From Microtetraspora malaysiensis (lineage in GTDB: Bacteria > Actinomycetota > Actinomycetes > Streptosporangiales > Streptosporangiaceae): a stretch of 64,000 bases of DNA. Under the pieces are notes generated by a model that ran no database searches, had not been told where the DNA came from, and saw nothing but the letters and a program-made list of their open reading frames with translations. The stretch is taken from positions 100,828 to 164,827 of the forward strand of contig NZ_BBYJ01000017.1 in the NCBI RefSeq assembly GCF_001528665.1. The letters are read 5' to 3'. The position numbers and the translations under genes are program-made. Shown in pieces: positions 31,858 to 40,005 of this stretch; position 1 is the first letter of the stretch, and every line of letters starts with the position of its first letter.

Positions 31858-33785
31858 GCGAGCGCCTTCTCGGCCATCATGGCCATCAGCGTCATCTGGT
31901 CCAGATGAGGTGTGGTGGCGGGGTCGAGTTCGCGGTAGCGCCGGTGCAGGTTGACCACGATCCGCTCGGCGTCCAGCCAGGTGGCGTACTCATCCAGGTC
32001 CACCGCCTTGATCGCCTCGGGGAAGGGCAGGCCGCGGGCGTGGGCGGCGTCCGCCTGCTCGACGACGTGGGTGAGGTAGCCGCGCACCGCGCGGATCCCG
32101 TCGGGGTCGGCGATCGGGCCGTGGCCGGGGACGATCGTGTGGGCGCCGGTGGCGATCATCGCGTCGCAGGCGGCGATCCAGTTGGCGATCGGGCCACTCC
32201 ACACGATCGGGGTGCAGCCGATGAACAGCAGGTCGCCCGCGAAGAGCACACCCGCGTCCGGCACATGCACGACCGTGTCGGCGCTGGTGTGGGCGGGGCC
32301 GAGGTTCACCAGGCGCACCTCGCGGCCGCCGACGTCCAGGGTGAGCTCCCTGTCGTAGGTCAGGCCGGGCAGCCGCAGGCGGATGCCGCTGAAGTCGAAG
32401 GCGTCGAAGCGTTCGCGGAAGTAGGAGGTCGCCGGGCCGATGTCCATGACCTGGGTGGCGGTCAGCATCTCAGGAGGCATCTCATGCCGCATCTCCGCGC
32501 AGGTGGCCTCCGCAGAGATGATCTTGACGTGCTCGCCCAGCAGCTGGTTGCCGTGCGTGTGGTCGCCGTTGGAGTGGGTGATCGCGGCGTGGGTGAGCGG
32601 GTGCCGATCGGTGATCTCGCGCATGGCGTCGAGCATCTCGGCGGTCAGCGGCAGGTCGAACAGGGTGTCCACGAGGAGGGAGGCGCCCTCGCCCGTGACC
32701 AGTCCGGCGTTGCTCAAGCCGTACCCGCCGTCGGGCAGCAGCCAGGCCCACACGCCCGAGCCGATCTCGTGCAGGCCGCGCGAGTAGGGCAGCTTCGACG
32801 GGGCGCTGTTCACGCGCGGGCGCGGCGGCCGCCGGTCGGGGTTGTGCCGGGGCGTCAGCGGGTACGGCGCGGCGGACGCGCGGACGGTCTGGCGGGTGCG
32901 GCCCAGCCCCTCGACCGTCAGCTCGACGACGTCGCCGTCCCGCAACCAGCCGGGGAACGCGGACGGATCGGCGAGGGACAGGTGCTCGATGAGGCAGCAG
33001 CCGGGCACCGTGCCTGAGCCGAACACGTCGCCGGGCATCAGGTCCACGCCCCGCGAGGCGTAGGAGATGACCTCACCGAAGCTCCAGTCCATGGTTTCGG
33101 TAGAGCCTGAGCCGATGATTTCGCCGTTGACGGCGGCTTCGACCCACAGGGCGAGCCTGCCGTCGCGGCGGTGGGGCTCCAGCTCGTCCGGGGTGACCAG
33201 GAACGGGCCGAACGTGGTCGCGCCGTCCTTGCCCTTGGCCTGGCCGATCGCCAGCGGCGTCTCGCGCAGCTGCAGGTCCCGCGCCGACCAGTCGTTGTAG
33301 ATGGTGTAGCCGATGATGCGTTCCTCGGCCTGTTCCGGCGTGAGGTCCCGGCCGCCCGGGCCGATGACCGCGGCGATCTCCAGTTCGAAGTCGAACCAGG
33401 CGCTGCCCGGCGAGATCGTCACATCGTCGTACGGGCCGGCGATCGTCGAGGGGCAGGCGAAGTAGAAGGCCGGGATCCGATACCAGGCGTCCTTGAGCGT
33501 GCGCGGCTGACCGGCGGCCTGCTGGCAGTTGCGCATGTGGTCCAGGAAGCACAGGCAGTCGCGGATCGAGGGCGGACGCGGGATCGGCGGGCGCAGCCTG
33601 GCCTCGGCCAGCGGGACCGTCTGTGCCGACGACGCCAACGCTGCCTCTCCCGTCGTACGCAGCTCTTCCGCGCCACGGCCGATGAGATCGAGCAAGCTGA
33701 CGCCCGGCGCGACGGGATGGATCCAGTCCTCTCCGATCACTCCGACGCGGTCGCCGGTGTTCGTCGCGTAGGTCACCCAACGCAT
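31854..33785 (-). CDS. Fumarylacetoacetate hydrolase / metallo-beta-lactamase fold fusion
   Basis: 643 residues; the ATG at 33785 follows GAGGAGG. Residues 1-320 are an FAH-family domain (RDCLCFLDHMRNC, FDFELEIAAVIGPGGRDL with the acidic metal ligands, GYTIYNDWSARDLQ, GDVFGSGTVPGCC). A proline-rich linker (~318-335) joins it to a metallo-beta-lactamase fold at ~345-590: ITHSNGDHTHGN, LGPAHTSADTVVHVPDAGVLFAGDLLF and VPGHGP. In the first metal motif the second His is Asn (HSNGDH), a variant known in a subgroup of this superfamily. FAH enzymes split C-C bonds of beta-dicarbonyls; a joined hydrolase suggests two successive steps on one substrate. Confidence 0.88.
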   Translation of the reverse strand: MRWVTYATNTGDRVGVIGEDWIHPVAPGVSLLDLIGRGAEELRTTGEAALASSAQTVPLAEARLRPPIPRPPSIRDCLCFLDHMRNCQQAAGQPRTLKDAWYRIPAFYFACPSTIAGPYDDVTISPGSAWFDFELEIAAVIGPGGRDLTPEQAEERIIGYTIYNDWSARDLQLRETPLAIGQAKGKDGATTFGPFLVTPDELEPHRRDGRLALWVEAAVNGEIIGSGSTETMDWSFGEVISYASRGVDLMPGDVFGSGTVPGCCLIEHLSLADPSAFPGWLRDGDVVELTVEGLGRTRQTVRASAAPYPLTPRHNPDRRPPRPRVNSAPSKLPYSRGLHEIGSGVWAWLLPDGGYGLSNAGLVTGEGASLLVDTLFDLPLTAEMLDAMREITDRHPLTHAAITHSNGDHTHGNQLLGEHVKIISAEATCAEMRHEMPPEMLTATQVMDIGPATSYFRERFDAFDFSGIRLRLPGLTYDRELTLDVGGREVRLVNLGPAHTSADTVVHVPDAGVLFAGDLLFIGCTPIVWSGPIANWIAACDAMIATGAHTIVPGHGPIADPDGIRAVRGYLTHVVEQADAAHARGLPFPEAIKAVDLDEYATWLDAERIVVNLHRRYRELDPATTPHLDQMTLMAMMAEKALA

Positions 33786-33805
33786 GGAGAACCTCCTCAG
33801 CTGTT

Positions 33806-33823
33806 CTATGTTGACTGACATAG
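33806..33823. promoter_or_regulatory. CTATGT-N6-ACATAG palindrome between FAH-MBL operon and TetR gene
   Basis: Perfect 6-bp arms (CTATGT at 33806-33811, ACATAG at 33818-33823) around TGACTG, situated 20 bp before the FAH-MBL start and 55 bp before the TetR start. Fits a TetR operator for the divergent pair. Confidence 0.5.
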
Positions 33824-33878
33824 GCTATATCGATCAGCATTTGCTCTGTCATTCGGCACACCTGGTTTGATGGTCCGC

Positions 33879-34445
33879 ATGGCCACGCGACGTATCCAGA
33901 GGACCGAGGAGAGCCGCCGGCTGCTGGTGACGGCCGCCGCCGAGCTCTTCGCCGAGAAGGGATACCGGCAGACGAGCTTCATCGACATCGCCGACAAGGC
34001 CGGCATCAGCCGTGGCTCCATCCCGTGGCACTTCGGCAACAAACTGGGCCTGCTGGAAGCGGTGATCGACGACCAGATCCAGGTCGTGCTGACCATGTCC
34101 GCCTCGCCTGCGGAGGAACGCTCCAGCGATCCGCTGGACCAGGTCATGGGCTTCATCCGCCTACCGGTCACGCGCTTGTTCATCACCTTGCTCGCCGAGG
34201 CGGTGGAGGGTGACTCGCCGATCCGCGAGCACTACGCGCGGCTCCATGCGGCGCTCCGGGAGGCGGTGCAGGCCCGGATATCGGAGGAAGCGTTGCCTGC
34301 GGGCACCGTCCCGGAGGCCCTCGCGGTGGTGCTGGTGGGTGCACTCATCGGTGTCCACGCCCAATGGCGGGTCGCCCCCGAGGCGGTGGACCTGGACGCC
34401 GTCCACGCCACGCTCCGTGTCCTGCTGCCGGAGGGCCTCAAGTAG
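33879..34445 (+). CDS. TetR/AcrR family regulator
   Basis: 188 residues from the ATG at 33879 (ATG at 33870 possible). HTH: RRLLVTAAAELFAEKGYRQTSFIDIADKAGISRGSIPWHFGNKLGLLEAVID. The remainder is a helical ligand domain ending AVVLVGALIGVHAQWRVAPEAVDLDAVHATLRVLLPEGL. Divergent from the FAH-MBL/DUF2867/DUF6463 operon, with a palindrome between, so it is the probable repressor of that operon. Confidence 0.9.
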   Translation: MATRRIQRTEESRRLLVTAAAELFAEKGYRQTSFIDIADKAGISRGSIPWHFGNKLGLLEAVIDDQIQVVLTMSASPAEERSSDPLDQVMGFIRLPVTRLFITLLAEAVEGDSPIREHYARLHAALREAVQARISEEALPAGTVPEALAVVLVGALIGVHAQWRVAPEAVDLDAVHATLRVLLPEGLK

Positions 34446-34993
34446 GCCGGACGCCGTTGCCGGCTCTCCGGCTCGCGACACCCCGGGCCGGAACCTTGGC
34501 CGGGTCGGTCACTCTCCATCTCGTACCGGCCCCAGGGAGCGCCGCGCTGGAGCGTTGCCGCAGGTCCCCGGGCGACGTCGGCGCGACAACGCGCGCGCCA
34601 AATCGGACATACTTCCACTTTGTTAGATCCCGGGTTGTCGTCTGGATATTTCGGACAATTTGCCTGACGTGTCACTACCCCCTCCGTGCCGGTGACCATT
34701 ATTAATTACTCTCGGTAAATCGCCGAATATGAGATATACCGGACACTCGTTGACACTTGGGTACATCTAGTCTGGCATTTCGCCGCATCCGGGTCCGCTA
34801 CGCTATCCACCGTTCGTACCGCCCCAGCGGAAACATCGCGTGCCGGACCGCGCATATGTCCGGGAGTCCCGCGATTTGCCGACCGCACCCGCGGTTCCGA
34901 AGCGATGTTTGCGGATATGGCATACGTCATTCCGCTCTCGAATTGTTCGTATCGGTCCACCGAATGGGCCTACCTCCTATGAAAGGTTTTGCT
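34446..34993. other. Intergenic region with possible promoter for the small lipoprotein
   Basis: About 550 bp without a gene. The part from 34600 to 34760 is distinctly AT-richer than the window. TTGACA at 34750-34755 is a perfect -35 hexamer, but no good -10 hexamer stands at 17 bp (TGGCAT is the best), so the promoter is tentative. Confidence 0.4.
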
Positions 34994-35320
34994 ATGCGCA
35001 TGACACACGTCCTCCGCTCGTCCGTGCTGGGCCTTGCGGCGATGACGCTCGCCCTCGGCCTCTCCGCCTGTGGCGGAGACGGCGGTGGGGGCGGCATCGA
35101 CAAGGCCGCACTCGTCGCGAAGATCAAGGCGAGCGACCCGGAGTTGAAGGACATCCCCGAGAAGACGCTGGCGTGCCTCGCGGATGCGGTGATCAAGTAC
35201 GGTGACCAGGGCAGCATCCAGGGCTTCCTCGACGGCTCCGTCGCGTCGGTGGACGACATCAAGGGCCTTGGCAAGGAGAACAAGGAGGCCGAGGCGGCCG
35301 GCGCGAAGTGCGTCGAATAG
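34994..35320 (+). CDS. Small secreted lipoprotein, function unknown
   Basis: 108 residues from the ATG at 34994, chosen because AAAGG lies 7 nt upstream; the frame is open further 5' but not protein-like. A lipoprotein signal peptide ends in LGLSAC (lipobox, Cys about 23), followed by a Gly-rich stretch. The mature helical domain of about 75 residues (DKAALVAKIKASDPELKDIPEKTLACLADAVIKYGDQ) holds two more cysteines, one in TLACLAD and one near the end (AKCVE), that could be disulfide-bonded. I do not recognise a family. Confidence 0.75.
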   Translation: MRMTHVLRSSVLGLAAMTLALGLSACGGDGGGGGIDKAALVAKIKASDPELKDIPEKTLACLADAVIKYGDQGSIQGFLDGSVASVDDIKGLGKENKEAEAAGAKCVE

Positions 35321-35888
35321 CCTGGCCCGCCGGTCGGGTGGCGGTGGAGTGCGCCGACCTGCCCGGCAAATGAGGGGCGTAGGCGGCGTTGCCTTTGTCG
35401 GTTTGTTTTCTCGCTCGCAGAGCGTGATGAGAAGTTACGGGAATCGTGGGGCCGGGCCGGCCGAACCACCGCTGAGCGCGTGAAATCCCGCCCCGATTGC
35501 GGCGGCCATCTCCGTGGCGGAAATATGAGGACTCCCGGCGGGTGCGGAAAAACTTGCGGCCGGATCGTTCTTTCTCCGGAAATCGTCCTCGCCCGGGGCG
35601 TATAGGGCGCCGCCGTTTAATCTACGGATGAAAAGCACGCTTGCCGATTGCCGTTCGGCTGCCCCGGTGTGCTCCGTCCCGTAGGAGTGGGCGCCGGCAT
35701 CGCCCGCCCCCATGTCCCCGAGGTCCACGTCGGCTTCCGAGATGGAGATCTCGGAAGCCGTTCCCGGCCGGGCTGCCGGGAGTCCACAGCCCGGAACCGT
35801 GGAGACGTCCGGTCCACGTCCGCGAGCGCCCGCGTGATCAACAGGGCGGGACCGCCGGGTGGGCGCCTCCTCTTCGGTACTGCTCCTG
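35321..35888. other. Intergenic region between lipoprotein and MarR genes
   Basis: Around 570 bp with no supported gene; short open frames on both strands lack codon bias. It contains the strong hairpin at 35731-35760. Confidence 0.45.
35731..35760. terminator. Perfect 13-bp hairpin, probable bidirectional terminator
   Basis: CGGCTTCCGAGAT (35731-35743), loop GGAG, then ATCTCGGAAGCCG (35748-35760). It is the only strong stem between the convergent lipoprotein (+) and MarR (-) genes, 130 nt past the MarR stop. No T-run is present. Confidence 0.6.
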
Positions 35889-36341
35889 TCAGAGGGCTCG
35901 CTTGTCGTGGAGTTCGGTGGTGGCTTCCAGATAGGCGTCGGCGGCGCGGGCGAAGTAGTCGAAGAGGACGGCCTGTTGCTCGGGCGAGTAGCCCTGGACG
36001 ATGGCGCCGATCTTCTGGCGGGCCGGGGCCAGGACCTCGTCGAGGCCGGTGGGCCGGGCGACGAGCTCGACGATGATCTTGCGACGGTCGTCCGGATCGG
36101 GGACGCGGCGCACGTAACCCGCCTGCTCCAGGCGGTCGATCAGCCGGGTGGTGGGCCCGGTGGTCAGGCCGGTGCGGCGGCCGAGCTCGCCGGGGGTCAT
36201 CGAGCCGCCCAGTCCCAGGATGTTCAACGCGTACAGGTCGGTCGCGCCCAGGCCGACGGCCTTGGCTCCGGCGTGCCCGTGCAGCATCAGGGCGCTGAGG
36301 TAGCGCCGGTACGCCACTCCCGCGTTCTCGGGCGTTGACAT
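35889..36341 (-). CDS. MarR family transcriptional regulator
   Basis: 150 residues. Typical fold: YRRYLSALMLHGHAGAKAVGLGATDLYALNILGLGGSMTPGELGRRTGLTTGPTTRLIDRLEQAGYVRRVPDPDDRRKIIVELV, with the DPDDRR wing. Preceded by GAGGGGAAG. Divergent from a SnoaL-like gene, with an inverted repeat in between. Confidence 0.9.
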   Translation of the reverse strand: MSTPENAGVAYRRYLSALMLHGHAGAKAVGLGATDLYALNILGLGGSMTPGELGRRTGLTTGPTTRLIDRLEQAGYVRRVPDPDDRRKIIVELVARPTGLDEVLAPARQKIGAIVQGYSPEQQAVLFDYFARAADAYLEATTELHDKRAL

Positions 36342-36360
36342 GTCTTCCCCTCTTCCCTAA

Positions 36361-36380
36361 TCTCTTCCTCAGCGAAGAGA
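36361..36380. promoter_or_regulatory. TCTCTTC-N6-GAAGAGA inverted repeat, candidate MarR operator
   Basis: Perfect 7-bp arms at 36361-36367 and 36374-36380, 20 bp upstream of the MarR start in the divergent promoter region. The size fits a MarR dimer site. Confidence 0.45.
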
Positions 36381-36433
36381 AATCTTCAGCGCAGTAAATG
36401 CTCGACCGAAGCTACCATGAGAGGGTGCGCGCC

Positions 36434-36883
36434 ATGAACATCTCCACCACCGCCGACACCGCCGCCGTCACCACCGTGCTGGACCGCCTCGCCGCCGCCT
36501 GGAAGGCCGGGGACGGGGCCGCCTACGGCGCCGAGTTCACCGACGACGCCACCTACATCACCTACGTCGGCACCCTCTACATCGGCGGCACCGAGATCGG
36601 CACCGCCCACCAGGCCCTGTTCGACAGCTTCCTCAAGGGCACCCAGCTCGCCAGCGAGATCATCAGCATCCGCTTCACCGGCCCCGGCACCGCCCTGGTC
36701 ATCACCCGCGGTGACGTCCACAAGGGCAAGGCCGGCAAGCTCCACAAGATCCAGACCTACACCCTGGTCCGCCAGGCGAACGGCGAATGGAAGGTCGCCG
36801 CCTTCCAGAACACCAAGCACAAGGCCCTCATGGAGGCCTTCTCCTTCAAGGCTCAGCCCGCCACCAGGCCCGCCGCCGCCTGA
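36434..36883 (+). CDS. SnoaL-like/DUF4440 protein (SgcJ/EcaC type)
   Basis: 149 residues from the ATG at 36434 (GAGGG 9 nt before). NTF2-like cone fold: VLDRLAAAWKAGDGAAYGAEFTDDATYITYVGTLYIGGTEIGTAHQALFDSFLKGT, then RFTGPGTALVITRGDV and ending NGEWKVAAFQNTKHKALM. This is the SgcJ/EcaC-type group, named after enediyne genes but mostly of unknown function. Divergent from MarR, and near two further SnoaL-containing genes. Confidence 0.88.
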   Translation: MNISTTADTAAVTTVLDRLAAAWKAGDGAAYGAEFTDDATYITYVGTLYIGGTEIGTAHQALFDSFLKGTQLASEIISIRFTGPGTALVITRGDVHKGKAGKLHKIQTYTLVRQANGEWKVAAFQNTKHKALMEAFSFKAQPATRPAAA

Positions 36884-36937
36884 GCACCTCACAGGCCCAC
36901 CGGACCGAAGGACCTCCTGCGGCCCCGGCTGTCGCGG

Positions 36938-37861
36938 TTATTTCGTGGGCCGGCGTGCCTGTCTCACTTCGCGATCGATGGCCCAGGCGTCCGCCACCGG
37001 GCCCAGGTGCCCGAGCTTGTCGGGGTTGATCACCGAGCGGATCGTCTGGACCTGCCCGTCGAGCACATCGAGTGCCAGGGTGTGGAGCACCTTGCCGTCC
37101 CGGTCGCGGAAGATCGCGCCCGCCTGGCCGTTGACCTCCTGCGGCTCGAATGTCGCGCCGATCTGGGCAACCCGGTGGAAAGCGGAGGCAAGCAGCCGAG
37201 CCACGGCAGCGGCGCCGACGATGACCCTGGCCAGCTGCGGGGCCTTGCCACCGCCGTCACCGGCCAGCGACACGTCGGCGGCGAGCAGCTCCCGCAGGCC
37301 GGCGACGTCGCCTTCGCGGAGGGCGGCGAAGAAGCGCGCCGCCAGATCATCCCGCTGCTTGCGGTCCGCCTCGAAGCGGGGCCGGCCATCCCGCATGTGG
37401 CGGCGGGCCCGTGACGCGAGCTGCCGGCACGCTGCCTCCGAGCGCCCCACCGCCGACGCGACCTCGGGAAAGCCGAAGTCGAACACCTCCCGGAGCACGA
37501 AGACGGCGCGTTCGAGCGGGCTGAGCCGCTCCAGCAGCAGTAGTGCCGCCATCGACACCGAATCGGCCAGTTCCGCGGAGCGTTCCGGGTCCTGGTAGGG
37601 GTCGGTGAGAAGCGGTTCGGGGAACCATGGCCCGACGTACGCTTCCCGGCGAACCCGGGCGGAACCCAGCACGTCGATCGAGATCCTGGTGACTGTCGTC
37701 GAGAGGAAGGCCTTGAGCGACCGGGGCTGGGTGGGGGAGGCCTCGAAGCGGAGCCAGGTCTCCTGGACGGCGTCCTCGGCCTCGGTCACGCTGCCCAGGA
37801 TGCGGTAAGAGATCGAGAACAGCAGCGGCCGTAGTTCCTCGAATTCCGTCTCGCGCGTCAT
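36938..37861 (-). CDS. ECF41 sigma factor with C-terminal SnoaL domain
   Basis: 307 residues from the ATG at 37861 (AAGGA upstream). Region 2 (LRPLLFSISYRILGSVTEAEDAVQETWLRFE), region 4 (LLLLERLSPLERAVFVLREVFDFGFPEVASAVGRSEAACRQLASRARRHM), then a SnoaL-like extension. The ECF41 markers are all there: YVGPWFPEPL in the linker, DGGGK at about 210, and NPDKL near the end. In ECF41 the SnoaL part tunes activity and no anti-sigma factor is used. Its expected neighbours are COE genes (carboxymuconolactone decarboxylase, oxidoreductase or epimerase); the divergent SDR gene fits that rule. Confidence 0.93.
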   Translation of the reverse strand: MTRETEFEELRPLLFSISYRILGSVTEAEDAVQETWLRFEASPTQPRSLKAFLSTTVTRISIDVLGSARVRREAYVGPWFPEPLLTDPYQDPERSAELADSVSMAALLLLERLSPLERAVFVLREVFDFGFPEVASAVGRSEAACRQLASRARRHMRDGRPRFEADRKQRDDLAARFFAALREGDVAGLRELLAADVSLAGDGGGKAPQLARVIVGAAAVARLLASAFHRVAQIGATFEPQEVNGQAGAIFRDRDGKVLHTLALDVLDGQVQTIRSVINPDKLGHLGPVADAWAIDREVRQARRPTK

Positions 37862-37932
37862 CCCAGCCCGTCCTTGAAGCCCTGACGCCAGGCAGGCTAG
37901 CGCAGCTCCCCGCCAGGCTCCGCTCGCGCCGG

Positions 37933-37959
37933 TGTCACAGCCGAACGAGGCAAATCGTC
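37933..37959 (+). promoter_or_regulatory. ECF41-type promoter TGTCACA-N16-CGTC before the SDR gene
   Basis: TGTCACA at 37933-37939 and CGTC at 37956-37959 are separated by exactly 16 bp, the arrangement described for ECF41 target promoters. It points toward the SDR gene, whose ATG is only 9 bp downstream of CGTC, so the transcript would be leaderless or almost so. Confidence 0.8.
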
Positions 37960-37968
37960 TTAGAGGGC

Positions 37969-38712
37969 ATGACAAACTCGGAACAGACCTCGGTGCTGAT
38001 CACCGGAGGCAACAAGGGACTCGGTTTTGAGGCGGCCCGGCGGCTCGGGGAACTGGGCTGGACGATCTTTCTCGGCTCGCGTGACGAAGGCCGCGGACGG
38101 GCGGCCGCCGACAAGCTGACCGACGGCGGCGCGAACGTGGTCATGGTCCCGCTGGACGTGACCTCGGACGAGTCGGTGGCCGGCGCCGTACGGCTCGTCC
38201 GGGAGCACACCGACCGGCTGGATGTGCTGATCAACAACGCCGGAGCGCCAGGAAGGAGCATCACGCCCGCGGACGCGACGGCCGACGAAATTCACTCCGT
38301 CTACGACACCAACGTGTACGGACCGATCAGGGTCACGCACGCGTTCCTTCCCCTTCTGCGGGCGGCGGACAATCCGCGGGTGGTGATGGTGTCCAGCGGT
38401 GGCGGTTCCTTCGCGGTCGTGACCGATCCGGAGCAGCCGGTCGCGAAAATGCACGAGCTCGCCTACACCTCGTCGAAAGCGGCGCTGAACATGATCACCG
38501 TTCGGTACGCCCAGGCGCTGCCGGAGATCAAATTCAACATGGTCACTCCAACAGAGGTGGCCAACCGCAAGTTCACCGCCACCGACATGAACAATCACGC
38601 CGGCCAGCTGACGGTCGCCGAGGGCGTCGACCCGATCGTCAGACTCGCGATGATCGACGCCGACGGGCCGACCGGGATCTTCATCGATCGCCTCGGCCCT
38701 GTCGGGTGGTGA
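37969..38712 (+). CDS. SDR family oxidoreductase, ECF41 target
   Basis: 247 residues. Classical SDR: SVLITGGNKGLGFEAARRL (NAD(P) loop), VPLDVTSDESV, LINNAGAPG, MVSSGGGSF and active-site YTSSKAALNM (Tyr-x-x-x-Lys). The GGNKGLG form is typical of carbonyl-reductase-like SDRs. An ECF41 promoter lies immediately upstream and the ECF41 gene is divergent, so this is the COE target gene. It runs into a convergent SnoaL gene. Confidence 0.9.
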   Translation: MTNSEQTSVLITGGNKGLGFEAARRLGELGWTIFLGSRDEGRGRAAADKLTDGGANVVMVPLDVTSDESVAGAVRLVREHTDRLDVLINNAGAPGRSITPADATADEIHSVYDTNVYGPIRVTHAFLPLLRAADNPRVVMVSSGGGSFAVVTDPEQPVAKMHELAYTSSKAALNMITVRYAQALPEIKFNMVTPTEVANRKFTATDMNNHAGQLTVAEGVDPIVRLAMIDADGPTGIFIDRLGPVGW

Positions 38713-38772
38713 CCGCCGCGTACTGCTCGTAGCCGCGCCGGTCGCGGCGTTCCCGGACCGGGCGGCTCCGGC

Positions 38773-39135
38773 CTATCCCAGAAGGCTGGGCTGGTCGATC
38801 ACCCACAGCCACGTGCTGTCATCCTGGCGGCGAGCCACCTCGACGGTGGCACCGCCGTCAGGCAGCCGCACCGAGGTGAGCGCCAGGTCGCCGTTATGCA
38901 GCGTGGGCAGCTGCTGTCCAGGGGTGAAGGTGGGCTTGTCGGCGACCAGATGCCTGTACGCCTGGCGGATCTCCTCGCTGCCCGTGGCGACCTGACCGTT
39001 CGGCAACGCCAGCACCGCGTCCGGTTCGTACAGCGCCACCAGCCCTTCAACGTCGCCCGCGTTGAGCCGTTCCCCGATGAACCGGCTGAGATCCTCCGGC
39101 TGGGCGGCACGCTCACGGACATCGTCACCGGTCAT
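38773..39135 (-). CDS. SnoaL-like (nuclear transport factor 2 fold) protein
   Basis: 120 residues from the ATG at 39135, with GGGAG upstream. NTF2-like pattern: SRFIGERLNAGDVEGLVALYEPDAVLALPNGQVATGSEEIRQAYRHLVADKPTFTP, then GDLALTSVRLPDGGATVEVARRQDDSTWLWVIDQPSL. Function unknown; such proteins may be isomerases, cyclases or simple ligand carriers. Together with the ECF41 SnoaL domain and the gene at 36434 it makes three such domains within 2.7 kb. Confidence 0.82.
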   Translation of the reverse strand: MTGDDVRERAAQPEDLSRFIGERLNAGDVEGLVALYEPDAVLALPNGQVATGSEEIRQAYRHLVADKPTFTPGQQLPTLHNGDLALTSVRLPDGGATVEVARRQDDSTWLWVIDQPSLLG

Positions 39136-39357
39136 CGCTTGTCGCTCCCATCTGGCCCGGTCGAGCTGTCTTCGACAGTGGGTGATCATGACAGGCGGGT
39201 ACGACAAAACCAGTGCTCCCGGGACCACGGCGGTGAACGCCTTGGAGACGCGGCCGACCCGGAAGTGCCTGCTCGCCGTCGCGCCGGGCCCTGGAAGGAT
39301 CTTCTTGACGGCCGCGGCGACTCAGCGTCCGCCCGAGATTCCGTGGGTTCAGGCCGC

Positions 39358-39396
39358 GGTGCCGGGCCACGGTGCCGGGCCACGGTGCCGGGGTGG
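39358..39396. repeat. 13-bp tandem repeat, nearly three copies
   Basis: GGTGCCGGGCCAC is present exactly at 39358-39370 and 39371-39383, and a third, diverged copy begins GGTGCCGGGG at 39384. It lies between the SnoaL and TetR genes, in a 270-bp gene-free stretch. Confidence 0.7.
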
Positions 39397-39405
39397 ATGT
39401 CCGCC

Positions 39406-39987
39406 TCAGTGTCTCGGGCTCATCCCGGCGAAGAGGGCTTCGAGTACGCGATCAACGTAGTCATGGGATATCGGCTCCTGGGTGATCAGGAGGCTGAAGT
39501 ACATCGGGCCGGACAGGACCGCCATGACCAGGTCGAGATCGAAGCCGCGCGATATCTGCCCCTGCTCCTGGGCCGCTTTGAGACGGGCGATGGTCTTGTC
39601 CGTCTGAGGGCGGATGAAGCGTTCGTTGAGAGCCGCGGCGACTGCGGGATCATGCTGGGCCTCGCCCACCAGGGCCCGGTAGAGCGGGCCCCACGGGGGG
39701 TTGCCCAGTAGGTCTACCGCCGAGTGGATCTGCCGGCGCAGGTCGGCCAGGACATCGCCGGTGTCGGGATAGTCGAGGCCGGGCTCGTTCAGAGACAGCA
39801 GCGAATCGAGGAACAGCAGGCCTTTCGAGGGCCAGCGGCGATAGATCGTGTGCTTGCCGACACCGGCGCGGGCGGCGACCGCCTCGATGCTCAGCTTGGC
39901 GTAGCCGGCCTCCTGGGCCAGGGCGAGAGCGGCCTGCATGATCGTTCTGGTGCGGGCGACGCCGCGCTCGGAGTGGCCGATGGTCAT
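39406..39987 (-). CDS. TetR/AcrR family regulator
   Basis: 193 residues. HTH: TRTIMQAALALAQEAGYAKLSIEAVAARAGVGKHTIYRRWPSKGLLFLDSLL; the C-terminal domain is TetR_C-like (DVLADLRRQIHSAVDLLGNPPWGPLYRALVGEAQHDPAVAAALNERFIRPQ). Divergent from an ABC exporter operon with two related palindromes between, so probably its repressor. Confidence 0.9.
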   Translation of the reverse strand: MTIGHSERGVARTRTIMQAALALAQEAGYAKLSIEAVAARAGVGKHTIYRRWPSKGLLFLDSLLSLNEPGLDYPDTGDVLADLRRQIHSAVDLLGNPPWGPLYRALVGEAQHDPAVAAALNERFIRPQTDKTIARLKAAQEQGQISRGFDLDLVMAVLSGPMYFSLLITQEPISHDYVDRVLEALFAGMSPRH

Positions 39988-40005
39988 GGCGTCACCCTAT
40001 CGACA

